Notes: a model not told the origin generated them from the sequence alone. A stretch of DNA of 56,586 nucleotides from Betaproteobacteria bacterium RIFCSPLOWO2_12_FULL_68_20 (GCA_001770655.1 MERQ01000062.1:1-56586); one strand, 5' to 3'; shown: positions 1 through 7,933, counted from the stretch's first letter. Numbers and translations: made by a program.

Positions 1-657
1 GGGCCGAGGGCGCGCGAGGTCCTCCAGGCGCTGTTCGGCGAGCGCATTCTCGCCCTCGGCTACTACCGCTTCTTCGAGACGCGGCTCGACGGCATCCCGC
101 TGCTCGTCACGCGCACCGGCTGGACCGGCGAGCTCGGCTACGAGCTCTACCTGCTCGATGCGGCGCGCGGCACCGAGCTCTGGGACCGTGTGCTCGCGGC
201 CGGCAAGCCCTTCGGCATCGCGCCGACCGGCCCGTCGGACATCCGCAGGATCGAGGCGGGCATTCTCAACCACGGAATCGACATGACGATGCAGACCAAT
301 CCGTTCGAGGTCGGCCTCGAGCGCCTCGTGGACCTCGACAAGGGCGCCGATTTCGTCGGCAGGGACGCGCTGCGCCGCATCGCGCGCGAAGGGGTGCGCC
401 GGCGCCTGGTCGGCGTCGAGATTTCCGGCGCCCGGCTCGATCTCAACATGACGCCCTGGCCGGTGCGCGCGGGCGGCCGCGTCACCTCGGCGGTCTGGTC
501 GCCCCGGCTGAAGAAGAACGTCGGCTACGCGATGCTGCCGGTCGAGCGCGCCGTCCCGGGCGCGCGCCTCGAGGTCGAGACCGCCGACGGCATGCGCGCG
601 GCCACCGTGGTGCCGATGCCCTTCATCGACCCGAAGAAGTCGCTCGCGCGCGCCTAG
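1..657 (+). CDS. GcvT-family aminomethyltransferase, 3' part
   Basis: The reading frame is open from the first base and ends at TAG 655-657, so 218 C-terminal residues are visible and the start lies outside the window. The block TRTGWTGELGYELY (residues about 40-53) is the conserved stretch of folate-binding GcvT proteins, followed by a GCV_T C-terminal beta-barrel region that ends with FIDPKK. Family members transfer a one-carbon unit to tetrahydrofolate: glycine-cleavage T protein, dimethylglycine or sarcosine enzymes, DMSP demethylase. No gcvH or gcvP follows, and the motif IRRIEAGILNHGIDM fits stand-alone family members better than glycine-cleavage GcvT. I infer a catabolic demethylase-type enzyme, but the substrate cannot be read from this part. 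Confidence 0.85.
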   Translation, partial: GPRAREVLQALFGERILALGYYRFFETRLDGIPLLVTRTGWTGELGYELYLLDAARGTELWDRVLAAGKPFGIAPTGPSDIRRIEAGILNHGIDMTMQTNPFEVGLERLVDLDKGADFVGRDALRRIAREGVRRRLVGVEISGARLDLNMTPWPVRAGGRVTSAVWSPRLKKNVGYAMLPVERAVPGARLEVETADGMRAATVVPMPFIDPKKSLARA

Positions 658-689
658 CGCCGCGTTTGCTTTCCGGCATAATCCCGCGC

Positions 690-1505
690 ATGAGCCCGGC
701 CTACGACCCCGCCGTCGCGCTGGAATTCTTCAAGTCCACCGGCAAGCCCGAGTCGGTCGCCCAGGGCGCGACCATCTTCGCCGAAGCCGAGAAAGGCGGC
801 CTGCTCAGGCGCGACAAGGCCTACCTGCTGCTCGACGGCGAGGTGAGCCTGCTCGCCGGCAGGAAGGTCATCGGCGCCGTGCAAAAGGGCGAGATCTTCG
901 GCGAGATGGCGGCGATCAGCGACTCGCCGAGGAGCGCCACCGCGGCGGCGAAGACCGCGTGCCGCGTGATCTCGCTCGACGACAGGCAGTTCAGGAGCGC
1001 GCTGCGCAAGAAGCCGGCGTTCGCGCTCATGCTCATGGGCATGATGATCGCGCGGCTGCGCGAGACGATCGCGCGGCTCACCGAAGCGAACGCGCTGCAG
1101 GGCGACGCGGTGCTCAAGGAATCGCGCGTGTTCGACCCGAAGCTTCTGGTCGAGCTGGTGCGCGGGATCTCCGACGATCCCCCGATCTACTACGACCGCG
1201 GCAAGCCCGTCATCGAGGAGGGCCAGACCGGAATCCGCATGTACGTGGTGCTCGAGGGCCGCGTCGCGGTCTCGATCGGCGGCGGGGTCGTGGAACGCCT
1301 CGGGCCCGGCGGAGTGTTCGGCGAGCTGGCGCTGGTCGGGCCCTCGCCGCGTCTCGCCAGCGTGGCCGCCGAGACCGACTGTTCGCTGCTGCCGGTCAAC
1401 CGCAACGCCTTCCTCGCGCTGGTGAAGACCAGCCCGGAATTCGCCATCGCGATCCTCGCCGCGCTCGCCGGCCGATTGCGATCGCTGACCGCGCGCCTCA
1501 GGTGA
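690..1505 (+). CDS. Protein with two cyclic-nucleotide-binding domains
   Basis: A 271-residue cytoplasmic protein made of two cNMP-binding folds. Domain 1 covers about residues 10-125 with the phosphate-binding cassette GEIFGEM (67-73) and PRSAT; domain 2 covers about 160-265 with FGELAL (210-215) and PRLASV. A helical linker (about 110-145) joins them. No helix-turn-helix, kinase or membrane segment is present, so it is not a CRP-type regulator; it may be a nucleotide-sensing adaptor. I choose ATG 690 over TTG 666 because a -10-like CATAAT lies at 677-682, seven bases before the ATG, which would make the transcript leaderless. The stop codon directly abuts the stop of the convergent receptor gene. 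Confidence 0.85.
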   Translation: MSPAYDPAVALEFFKSTGKPESVAQGATIFAEAEKGGLLRRDKAYLLLDGEVSLLAGRKVIGAVQKGEIFGEMAAISDSPRSATAAAKTACRVISLDDRQFRSALRKKPAFALMLMGMMIARLRETIARLTEANALQGDAVLKESRVFDPKLLVELVRGISDDPPIYYDRGKPVIEEGQTGIRMYVVLEGRVAVSIGGGVVERLGPGGVFGELALVGPSPRLASVAAETDCSLLPVNRNAFLALVKTSPEFAIAILAALAGRLRSLTARLR

Positions 1506-2489
1506 TCACTGTGGCTGGATCCTGGCGAGCTTGACGTAGCCGCCCCAGTTCTTGATGTCCGCCAGGAACCGGGCCTGCGCGGCCTCGGGCGTGTCGATGT
1601 ACGGATCGCCGCCGAAGCCGTTCAGGAATTTCTTCGTTTCCGGGGTGCCGACGATCTCGACGAACCACTTGTTGATCGTGTCGACGACGGGCTTGGGGGT
1701 TCCCGCCGGCACCATCGCCGCCCACCAGCCGGTGAGATCCATCGCGATTCCCGACTCGGTCATGGTCGGCAGGCTCGGGCTCGCCTCCAGCCGTTTCCCC
1801 GTGCTCACGGCGAGGATGCGCAGCCGCCCCTCGCGCTGCTGCGCGAGCGAAAACACCGGGTCGTGCATGCCGTAGTCGAGCTTGCCGCTGAGCATCTCGT
1901 TCAGCGAGTCCGGCGCGGTCTTGTAGTTCACCTCGACCGCCAGGAGCTTCATCGCGTCCTTGTAGATCTCGCCCATGATCTTGCCCGTGGGCGCCGCGGT
2001 CGCATAGGTGGCCTTCGCCCCCTTCTTCTTCATTGCCTCGGTCAGGTCGGCGACCGTCTTATAGGGGCTTTTCGCGTCAACCACCAGCATGAAAGGCTGC
2101 CGGTTGATGGTCGCCGCGATCTGGATCGCCTTGCCGACCTCCACCGGGGGCTTCTTGAACAGGTGCTGGCTCGCCGCCACCGCGGTCGCGGCGTGCACGA
2201 AGATCGTGTAGCCGTCGGGCTTCGATCTGGCGACGAACTCGACCGCCAGGTTGCCCTGCGCCCCGGCCTTGTTCTCGACGATCACGGTGCGCTTGACGAT
2301 CGGGCGCAGCTTTTCGGCGAAGTAGCGCACCAGCACGTCGGCGCCGCTCCCGGCCGGGAACGCGGCGATCACGCGGATGTCCTGGCTCGGGTACTGCTGG
2401 GCGCTTGCGGCGAGGGGCGCCGCACCCAGCGCCGCGGCGAGCGCGACCGCCGGCCCGGCGCTACGCAACGACCTCGAATAGACCCTCAT
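1506..2489 (-). CDS. Tripartite tricarboxylate transporter substrate-binding protein (Bug/TctC)
   Basis: Periplasmic receptor of 327 residues. An N-terminal signal peptide ends around ASA|QQ (residue 30), followed by the typical Bug opening YPSQDIRVIAAFPAGSGAD and the VIVENKAGAQG and SKPDGYTIF motifs. It captures a carboxylate-type solute and hands it to the TctA/TctB membrane pair. It is the third gene of a tctB-tctA-tctC order on the minus strand, 37 bases after tctA, so this receptor probably serves that transporter. A paralogue with the same C-terminal pattern (GYVKLAnIePQ) is found at 30150-31112 without membrane genes. The ligand cannot be predicted from sequence. Confidence 0.93.
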   Translation of the reverse strand: MRVYSRSLRSAGPAVALAAALGAAPLAASAQQYPSQDIRVIAAFPAGSGADVLVRYFAEKLRPIVKRTVIVENKAGAQGNLAVEFVARSKPDGYTIFVHAATAVAASQHLFKKPPVEVGKAIQIAATINRQPFMLVVDAKSPYKTVADLTEAMKKKGAKATYATAAPTGKIMGEIYKDAMKLLAVEVNYKTAPDSLNEMLSGKLDYGMHDPVFSLAQQREGRLRILAVSTGKRLEASPSLPTMTESGIAMDLTGWWAAMVPAGTPKPVVDTINKWFVEIVGTPETKKFLNGFGGDPYIDTPEAAQARFLADIKNWGGYVKLARIQPQ

Positions 2490-2526
2490 TTGTCTTCTCC
2501 TTTCAGGAAACCTCGGGTTGGCGCAT

Positions 2527-4053
2527 TCACTCCTGGAACGCTTTCTCGCGCGTCTTGCGGATCTGCGGCAGCACGATGAGCGCCACCAGCGCGACCGTCA
2601 GGCCGAGCAGCGTCGCCGAGATCGGCCGCTCGACGAAGATCGAGGGATCTCCGCGCGACATCACCAGGGCCCGGCGCAGGTTCTCCTCCATCAGCGGACC
2701 GAGGATGAATCCGAGCACCAGCGGCGCCGGCTCGCATCCGACGCGCAGCAGGACATAGCCGAACAAGGCAAAAACGGCGGTGATCACCAGTTGCGCGACG
2801 TTCGTGTTCGTGCTGTAGACGCCGATGATCGAGAATAGCAGAATCGCCGGGTACAGGAGACGGTACGGCACCGAGAGAAGCCGCACCCAGATCCCGATCA
2901 GCGGCAGGTTGATCACCAGCAGCATGGCGTTGCCGATCCACATGCTGGCGACCACGCCCCAGAACAGCTCCGGGCGCTTGGTCATCACCGCCGAACCCGG
3001 CTCGATGCCCTGGATGATCATCGCCCCCATCATCAGGGCCATGATGGCGTTGGACGGCAGGCCGAGCGTGAGCAACGGGATGAAGGAGGTCTGCGCGGCG
3101 GCGTTGTTGGCCGATTCCGGCCCCGCCACGCCCTCGATCGCGCCCTTGCCGAAGCGGCTCGGATCCCTGGCGACCTTTTTCTCCAGCGTGTAGCTCGCGA
3201 ATGCGGCGAGCACCGCGCCCCCGCCCGGCAGGATGCCGAGCAGCGAGCCCAGGCCGGTGCCGCGCAGCACCGCCGGCCAGGAATCCCGGAAATCCTTCAT
3301 GCTCGGCCACAGGTCCCGCAGGCGCGCGCCCACCGGTACGCGGTGCAGATCGCGGCTCTCCAGGTTGCGGATGATCTCGACGATGCCGAACATCCCGATC
3401 ACCACGGGAAGAAAATCGATGCCGTCCCAGATCGCCGAGATGCCGAAGGTGTAGCGCGGCAGGCTGCTGTTGGTGTCGAGTCCGACCAGGCCGAGCAGGA
3501 TGCCGACCAGCACCATGCCGATCGCCTTCGCCACCGAGCCGTGCGCGAGCACCACCGCGGTGACGAGTCCCAGCACCATGAGGGAGAAGTAGTCGGGCGA
3601 ATTGAATTCCTGCGCCAGCACCGCAAGCGGCGGCCCGAACGCGGCGATGAACACGGTGCCGACGCACCCGGCGAAGAACGAGCCGAGCGCGGCCACGCCG
3701 AGCGCGGCTCCGGCGCGCCCCTGCCTGGCCATCTGGTGGCCGTCGATGCAGGTGACGATCGTCGACGCTTCGCCGGGCATGTTGGCGAGGATCGAAGTGG
3801 TCGAGCCGCCGTACTGCGCGCCGTAGTAGATGCCGGCGAGCATGATCAGCGCGCCGAGCGGGCTCAGGCCGAAGGTGATCGGCAGCAGCATCGCGATGGT
3901 CGGGATCGGCCCGATGCCGGGAAGCACCCCGATCAGCGTTCCAAGCAGGGCGCCGAGCAGCGCGTAGCCCAGGTTCTGGAGCGTCGCGGCCGCGGCGAAC
4001 CCGGTCGCGAGATTGTTGAAAACGTCCAGTTCCACCGCTACGGCGCCCCCCAC
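2527..4053 (-). CDS. tctA: TctA-family large membrane subunit
   Basis: A 508-residue polytopic inner-membrane protein, the length usual for TctA. The family signatures are visible: GVLPGIGPIPTIAMLLP near residues 40-60, YYGAQYGGSTTSIL, MPGEASTI and LGLPSNAIMALMMGAM. TctA forms the solute-translocating channel of sodium- or proton-coupled tripartite tricarboxylate transporters, working with TctB and a Bug receptor. The gene overlaps the end of tctB by 16 bases, which indicates translational coupling. Start at 4053 (MGGAVAVEL) is the furthest candidate; a GTG three codons in would also fit. Confidence 0.93.
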   Translation of the reverse strand: MGGAVAVELDVFNNLATGFAAAATLQNLGYALLGALLGTLIGVLPGIGPIPTIAMLLPITFGLSPLGALIMLAGIYYGAQYGGSTTSILANMPGEASTIVTCIDGHQMARQGRAGAALGVAALGSFFAGCVGTVFIAAFGPPLAVLAQEFNSPDYFSLMVLGLVTAVVLAHGSVAKAIGMVLVGILLGLVGLDTNSSLPRYTFGISAIWDGIDFLPVVIGMFGIVEIIRNLESRDLHRVPVGARLRDLWPSMKDFRDSWPAVLRGTGLGSLLGILPGGGAVLAAFASYTLEKKVARDPSRFGKGAIEGVAGPESANNAAAQTSFIPLLTLGLPSNAIMALMMGAMIIQGIEPGSAVMTKRPELFWGVVASMWIGNAMLLVINLPLIGIWVRLLSVPYRLLYPAILLFSIIGVYSTNTNVAQLVITAVFALFGYVLLRVGCEPAPLVLGFILGPLMEENLRRALVMSRGDPSIFVERPISATLLGLTVALVALIVLPQIRKTREKAFQE

Positions 4054-4496
4054 CAGGCCGGCAGCGGCTGCGACAGCGCGTAGACGAACAGCACGACGAC
4101 GAAAATCGCCAGGCCCGCTCCGAGCAGGAGCGACTCGACGATCCGCACTTCGCGGCGCGCGAAGGCCGCGACCAGCGTGAGGATCATGGTCGAGAGCGCG
4201 AGCCCGACGATGTCGAGCAGGTAGCCGAAAAGGAGCACGACGCCGATCACGACCGCGACAGGGCGCAGCTGCACGGGCTCGATGCGCGGGCCTTTCACCG
4301 CGAGGGAGCTCGCCCCCAGGCCCAGCCCGAGCGCGACGATCAGCAGGCTGAGAATGCCCGGAAAGTAGCGCGGCCCCATTTTCGAGGCCGTGCCGAACTC
4401 GAGGTCCCCGCCGAGGAAGAACCCGGCGAGCCCGATCAGCACGAACATCGCCGCTGCCCCGAAGTCCTGCGGGTTCTTGATCCTCACCCGGGGCAT
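4038..4496 (-). CDS. tctB: TctB-family small membrane subunit
   Basis: A 152-residue protein with four predicted membrane spans (about 16-32, 48-67, 80-97 and 120-143), matching the size and layout of TctB. The motif GPRYFPGILSLLIVALGLGL after the first helix is typical of the family. It is the first gene of the tctB-tctA-tctC operon and overlaps tctA by 16 bases. Its role is as an accessory subunit of the tripartite tricarboxylate transporter; its precise function in the complex is not established. Confidence 0.88.
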   Translation of the reverse strand: MPRVRIKNPQDFGAAAMFVLIGLAGFFLGGDLEFGTASKMGPRYFPGILSLLIVALGLGLGASSLAVKGPRIEPVQLRPVAVVIGVVLLFGYLLDIVGLALSTMILTLVAAFARREVRIVESLLLGAGLAIFVVVLFVYALSQPLPAWWGAP

Positions 4497-4514
4497 CCCG
4501 ACGGCCTCCCCTCT

Positions 4515-4555
4515 TTCACCGGTCGCTCGCGCAAAGCGCGAACGCTACCGGTGAA
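4515..4555. other. Nested inverted repeat upstream of tctB
   Basis: TTCACCGGT (4515-4523) and ACCGGTGAA (4547-4555) are perfect reverse complements. Inside them TCGCGC (4527-4532) and GCGCGA (4536-4541) pair again around AAA. The structure lies just upstream of the tctB start at 4496 and could be an operator or a leader hairpin. No T-run follows on either strand, so it is not a classical intrinsic terminator. Confidence 0.45.
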
Positions 4556-4596
4556 GCGGGCCGGGATCAACTGGCGGGTTCGCGGCGCTAGGCTCT

Positions 4597-4619
4597 GCGC
4601 CGAGCGAATCTCTCGGCGC
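4597..4619. terminator. Hairpin after the first LLRGRTF-family gene
   Basis: GCGCCGAG (4597-4604) and CTCGGCGC (4612-4619) form an 8-bp stem with a 7-base loop, immediately beyond the stop codon (4623) of the small gene on the minus strand. There is no U-tract, so termination by this hairpin alone is uncertain; it could also protect a 3' end. Confidence 0.35.
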
Positions 4620-4622
4620 GAA

Positions 4623-4949
4623 TCAGTGCAGCTCCCGGGCGAAGGTGCGCCCGCGCAGCATCGCGTAGGCTTCGGGCCGCTCGGCCACGAGCTCCGCGAG
4701 CACGCGCGCGATCTCGCAGAGCACCTCGTCGTGCTGTTCGGCTCCCAGGCGCGGCGCGAAGCCGATCTCGGCGAGGTACAGGCGCTCCTCGCGTCCGTTT
4801 CGCTCCACGGGCACCGGCAGGCCGTCCGCCTCGTGCACGACGAAGCCGGCGAGCTCCGGGCAGCGGCCGAACAGCCGCCTCATGCCCGCGACGATCTCGG
4901 TCGCGACGCGGAACTCCCGCAGCGCCTTGTCCGCCTCTAGCCGGTTCAT
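4623..4949 (-). CDS. Unrecognised small protein, LLRGRTF family, copy 1
   Basis: A 108-residue cytoplasmic protein with no signal peptide or membrane span. I do not recognise a named family. It clearly resembles two other proteins in this window (5699-5995 and 11486-11815): shared features are RCPEL.GF near residue 30-36, an LYLAEIGFAPRLG segment (about 57-69), an acidic helix ELVAERPEA, and the C-terminal signature MLRGRTFARELH. The gene starts 4 bases after the stop of the AlgH/YqgE-like gene, so the two are almost certainly co-transcribed and, through the FNR-type sites upstream, may be oxygen-regulated. Function unknown; a cytoplasmic partner of an envelope or redox process is only a guess. 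Confidence 0.8.
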   Translation of the reverse strand: MNRLEADKALREFRVATEIVAGMRRLFGRCPELAGFVVHEADGLPVPVERNGREERLYLAEIGFAPRLGAEQHDEVLCEIARVLAELVAERPEAYAMLRGRTFARELH

Positions 4950-4953
4950 GGCA

Positions 4954-5574
4954 TCAGAGGGAGGCGTTGAGCATGCCGCGCGACGGCGCGGCGCCGTTTC
5001 CGAACCGCTTGACCAGCTCTTCCCACATGCCGGCGGCGTCCTTGCGGAACAGCAGACCGGCGTCGGGCTCGCTCACGTGCCAGAAGCCCTTGCCGACCTC
5101 CCTGTCGAGCTCACCGGGCTGCCACACGACCAGGCCCGCGAAGTAGCGCGCGTCGTTCGGCGTCTGCTCGATGGTGAGGTCGACGGCCTCGGCGCTCGCG
5201 GTGACGAACAGGTCGCCGAACAGCCGCGCCCAGTCGGCCCCCGGATGATGCTCCGAGCGCTTCACCGCGAAAATCGCCTGCGCCAGCTCCGGGCCCCCGA
5301 CGAAGACCGGGTCGACGACCTTGGCCGAGGGCGCGTGCTGCGGAAAGAGCCTCGCGAGCGTCACCTCGGTGGCGCGGTTGAGGATGAAGCCGAGATGGCC
5401 CGATTCGCCGGCCGGGACGGCCACGAGAACCGTATGGGCGTAGAAGGCCTTCATTTCCGGCGAGGCGACCAGCAGCAGCGGCTTTCCGACCTCCTGCGCG
5501 CGCGCGGCGCCCAGGGCAAGCAGGCAGGCGCCGAGCACGGCGAGCATGCGAACAAAGCGATTCGCGCCTTTCAT
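4954..5574 (-). CDS. Exported AlgH/YqgE-like (DUF179) protein
   Basis: A 206-residue protein. The start at 5574 is chosen because GGAGGT lies 7 bases before that ATG; an upstream ATG at 5625 would add 17 unlikely residues. Residues 1-26 form a signal peptide (MLAVLGACLLALG, cleavage near ARA|QE). The rest is a DUF179 domain: KPLLLVASPEM, TVLVAVPAGESGHLGFILNRA, VFVGGPEL, and ARYFAGLVVWQPGELDREV, which parallels the GYAGWGPGQLE element of YqgE. YqgE and AlgH are normally cytoplasmic and about 186 residues, so the secretion signal is unusual. Downstream lies a small LLRGRTF gene; upstream are two FNR-type sites. The molecular function of DUF179 is unknown. Confidence 0.85.
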   Translation of the reverse strand: MKGANRFVRMLAVLGACLLALGAARAQEVGKPLLLVASPEMKAFYAHTVLVAVPAGESGHLGFILNRATEVTLARLFPQHAPSAKVVDPVFVGGPELAQAIFAVKRSEHHPGADWARLFGDLFVTASAEAVDLTIEQTPNDARYFAGLVVWQPGELDREVGKGFWHVSEPDAGLLFRKDAAGMWEELVKRFGNGAAPSRGMLNASL

Positions 5575-5633
5575 GACTTCACCTCCGCGGCGTGCATGAC
5601 GCATCCATTCGATCAGCGGGCGCATGGCCGCAA

Positions 5634-5647
5634 TTGACCCTCGTCAA
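5634..5647. promoter_or_regulatory. Putative FNR/Anr-type site, proximal
   Basis: TTGACCCTCGTCAA is a perfect dyad with 5-bp arms and a 4-base spacer, the geometry of FNR/CRP-family sites (FNR consensus TTGAT-N4-ATCAA). Its centre is about 40 bases upstream of the start point implied by a weak -10, TCGAAT (minus strand, 5612-5607), which is class II spacing for the exported AlgH-like gene. Confidence 0.5.
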
Positions 5648-5666
5648 ACCCGGCGTGCCGGGCCGT

Positions 5667-5680
5667 TTGATCCAGATCAA
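5667..5680. promoter_or_regulatory. Putative FNR/Anr-type site, distal, consensus match
   Basis: TTGATCCAGATCAA matches the FNR consensus TTGAT-N4-ATCAA at all ten defined positions. It is centred 33 bases, about three helical turns, upstream of the proximal site, so two dimers would sit on the same DNA face. It lies between the LLRGRTF copy 2 stop codon (5699) and the AlgH-like gene that it probably controls. Confidence 0.65.
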
Positions 5681-5698
5681 TCGCATAGCGGCGGCGCG

Positions 5699-5995
5699 CT
5701 ACTGAAGCGTCCGGACGAAGGTCCGCCCGCGCAGCAGCTCGCAGGCCTCCGGCCGCTCCTCGACCAGTTCGCTGAGCGCGGTGGCGATGTCCATGTAGAT
5801 TTCCCCGTACTGCCCGGTGCCGAGCCGGGGAAAGATGCCGATCTCGGTGACGAACAGGTCGTCCTCGCGCGGCCCCGCGTCCTTGGCGACGCCGGCGAGC
5901 GCCTGCCGATCCTGGACCGCGAATCCCCACAGCTCGGGACGCCGGCTGAAGATGGCGCCGATGCGCGTTTCAAGCTCGGTATCGATCGTGCTCAT
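5699..5995 (-). CDS. Unrecognised small protein, LLRGRTF family, copy 2
   Basis: A 98-residue cytoplasmic protein. Compared with its relatives at 4623-4949 and 11486-11815 it keeps RRPELWGFAV (about 18-27), LFVTEIGIFPRLGTGQYGEI (about 47-66), ELVEERPEA and the C-terminal LLRGRTFVRTLQ. The N-terminus is shorter than in copy 1. It precedes the AlgH-like gene on the same strand but is separated from it by the 124-base segment carrying the two FNR-type sites, so it is probably its own transcription unit. Function unknown. Confidence 0.8.
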   Translation of the reverse strand: MSTIDTELETRIGAIFSRRPELWGFAVQDRQALAGVAKDAGPREDDLFVTEIGIFPRLGTGQYGEIYMDIATALSELVEERPEACELLRGRTFVRTLQ

Positions 5996-6165
5996 GAAGC
6001 CAAGTTACCCGCGCGCGAACGCCGGGCCAATCGGGGAATTCCCGATCCCGACCCTCCAAAAACCTTAGACGGCCGGGAAAGGGCCGGCGGCCGGCCTGCG
6101 ACCGTAAAATTTGGTCAGGCTCATCGAGTCGAGGGAGGGGTCGTGTTCAGCCGCAGCGAATTCCT

Positions 6166-7404
6166 GTGAAGCGGATCTTCCACGGCTGGTGGATGGTCGC
6201 GGCCGGCTCCGGCATGCTTTTCCTGCAGTCGGCGCTGCTGCTGCAGTCCTTCGGCGCCTACGTCGCGGTGCTGCGCGACGACCGCGGCTGGAGCAAGACC
6301 GCGCTCGCCGGCGCGGCGGCGCTGCACCAGCTCGAGGCGGCGATCCTCGGCCCGGCGATCGGCTGGTTCATCGACCGCTTCGGCTCGCAGTGGGTGATCC
6401 GCACCGGCGTCCTGATGCTGGGCGCGGGCTTCATGCTGCTCAGCCGCATCGACTCGCTGCCGGCCTTCTACGGCGCGTTCGTCGTGATCGCGATCGGCGC
6501 CAGCTTCTGCGGCTTCTTCCCGCTCAACGTCGCGCTCATCCACTGGTTCGAGAAAAAGCGCGCGCGCGCCCTCTCCACGCAGTCGCTCGGGCTCGCCCTG
6601 GGCGGGATCTTCGTGCCGGCGGTGGCCTGGTCGATGACCGCGTTCGGCTGGCGCGCCACCGCCTTCGCCTCGGGGCTGATCATCATCGCGCTCGGCTGGC
6701 CGCTCGCGATGATCTATCGGCGCCGGCCCGAAGACTACGGCGAGACCGTGGACGGCCTGCCCGCCGCGTCGCCCGCGGCCGCGCCGGGCGAAGCCGGCGC
6801 CGCGCCGGACACGCGCGATTTCACGGCGCGCGAGGCGCTGCGCACCCCGGCGTTCTGGCTGCTCTCGCTCGGTCACGGCTTCGCGCTTTTCGTGGTGAGC
6901 GCGGTGAACGTGCACGCGATCACGCACATGAAGGAAGGGCTCGGCTACTCGGTGGAGGCGGCCTCGCTCGTCATCACGCTGATGACGTTCGCCCAGATCG
7001 GCGGCATCGCCATCGGCTGGGCGATCGGCGACCGCGCCGACAAGCGCCTCATCGCCGCGAGCTGCATGCTCGGGCACATGGCGGGGCTGCTGTTCCTCAC
7101 CTACGCCGCCGCGATCCCGATGGTGATCGCCTTTGCGGTGCTGCACGGCGCCGCCTGGGGCCTGCGCGGGCCGTTCATGCAGGCGCTGCGCGCCGACTAC
7201 TTCGGCCGCAGCGCGATCGGCATGATCCTCGGGCTCTCGTTCATGATCATCGTGGTCGGCCAGGTCGGCGGGCCGCTGATCGCCGGCGTGCTCGCAGACG
7301 CGACGGGCAACTACCGCGCCGGGTTCACGGTGGTCGCGCTGCTCGCCGGGCTGGGCTCGGTGTTCTTTCTCCTCGCCAGGCGGCCGGCGCGGCCCCGCCT
7401 GTGA
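6166..7404 (+). CDS. MFS transporter
   Basis: A 412-residue inner-membrane protein with about 12 hydrophobic spans in two halves separated by a hydrophilic loop (about 190-220, PAASPAAAPGEAG). The motif GWFIDRFGSQWVIRTG after span 2 is the major-facilitator motif A, and the N-terminus FHGWWMVAAG is common in the oxalate/formate-antiporter-like and monocarboxylate-type subgroup. It probably moves a small organic anion. The start is a GTG at 6166 with a poor ribosome site; a -10-like TAAAAT at 6104-6109 lies upstream. The 3' end overlaps a decayed transposase frame on the other strand. Confidence 0.9.
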   Translation: MKRIFHGWWMVAAGSGMLFLQSALLLQSFGAYVAVLRDDRGWSKTALAGAAALHQLEAAILGPAIGWFIDRFGSQWVIRTGVLMLGAGFMLLSRIDSLPAFYGAFVVIAIGASFCGFFPLNVALIHWFEKKRARALSTQSLGLALGGIFVPAVAWSMTAFGWRATAFASGLIIIALGWPLAMIYRRRPEDYGETVDGLPAASPAAAPGEAGAAPDTRDFTAREALRTPAFWLLSLGHGFALFVVSAVNVHAITHMKEGLGYSVEAASLVITLMTFAQIGGIAIGWAIGDRADKRLIAASCMLGHMAGLLFLTYAAAIPMVIAFAVLHGAAWGLRGPFMQALRADYFGRSAIGMILGLSFMIIVVGQVGGPLIAGVLADATGNYRAGFTVVALLAGLGSVFFLLARRPARPRL

Positions 7405-7888
7405 AAAGCGCCCGGTACGCGGCGCGCCGCAGCTCCAGGGAGCGCCCGAGCGCGCAGTACAGCGCGTGCGGCGTGACCAGCGCGTCGTCCTCCCCCAGCG
7501 CGTTGGCGCGGTAGCTCGACCAGCGCCAGTCGCCCGGCCACGCGACCAGGCGCGCGCGCACCGGGTTCAGCTCGATGTAGCGCATGCACGCGAGGAGCTG
7601 GCGCCTAGCCCGCACCGGCGTCGCATCGAACCCGCGCTCCCGCGGCCCGCCGCCGAGCGCGCGCATCAGTTCCCGGGCGCCGCGCGAGTCCGAAGGCGTC
7701 ACGAGCAGGTGCGCGTGGTTGCCCATCAGCACGTACGCGTGCACCGCGCAACCGAGCCGCGCGGCATGGCCGCGCAACCGCTCGAGATACTCGAGCGGCT
7801 CGCGCCCGCCGGCGAAGCACGCCGCCGGGTCGCGCTGCACGAGATGCAGCGCGATCCCGGGGGCCTCGATGCAGGCCGGGCGCAGCAT
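7325..7888 (-). pseudogene. Decayed REP-associated tyrosine transposase (RayT/Y1_Tnp)
   Basis: The open frame from ATG 7888 reads like a RayT protein: an N-terminal IEAPGIALHLVQR, then HAYVLMGNHAHLLVTP with the HUH motif (H-A-H), then LLACMRYIELNPVRARLV and DWRWSSY. The section that normally links them, with the YVRYFN-type active-site tyrosine and the WEGRYR motif, is missing: MRALGGG passes almost directly into the RRQLLACMRYIELNP block. The RGN motif after HLVQR is also gone, and the C-terminus runs antisense through the last 80 bases of the MFS gene. It is about 187 residues against about 230 in intact relatives. I call it an inactive relic, although no stop codon interrupts the frame. 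Confidence 0.7.
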
Positions 7889-7908
7889 GCTGCGGTAAAC
7901 GCTTTGAG

Positions 7909-7933
7909 GCGCGGCGGGGATGACTCGCCGCGC
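7909..7933. other. Inverted repeat between transposase relic and dinB
   Basis: GCGCGGCG (7909-7916) and CGCCGCGC (7926-7933) pair perfectly around a 9-base loop, directly before the -10-like TACACT of dinB (7934-7939). It may be a REP remnant linked to the transposase or an operator of dinB. No LexA-type box (CTGT-N8-ACAG) is seen here. Confidence 0.4.

Noticed and set aside
666-689. TTG 666 as start of the cyclic-nucleotide-binding protein
   Set aside because: The eight extra codons overlap a -10-like CATAAT and are not protein-like.
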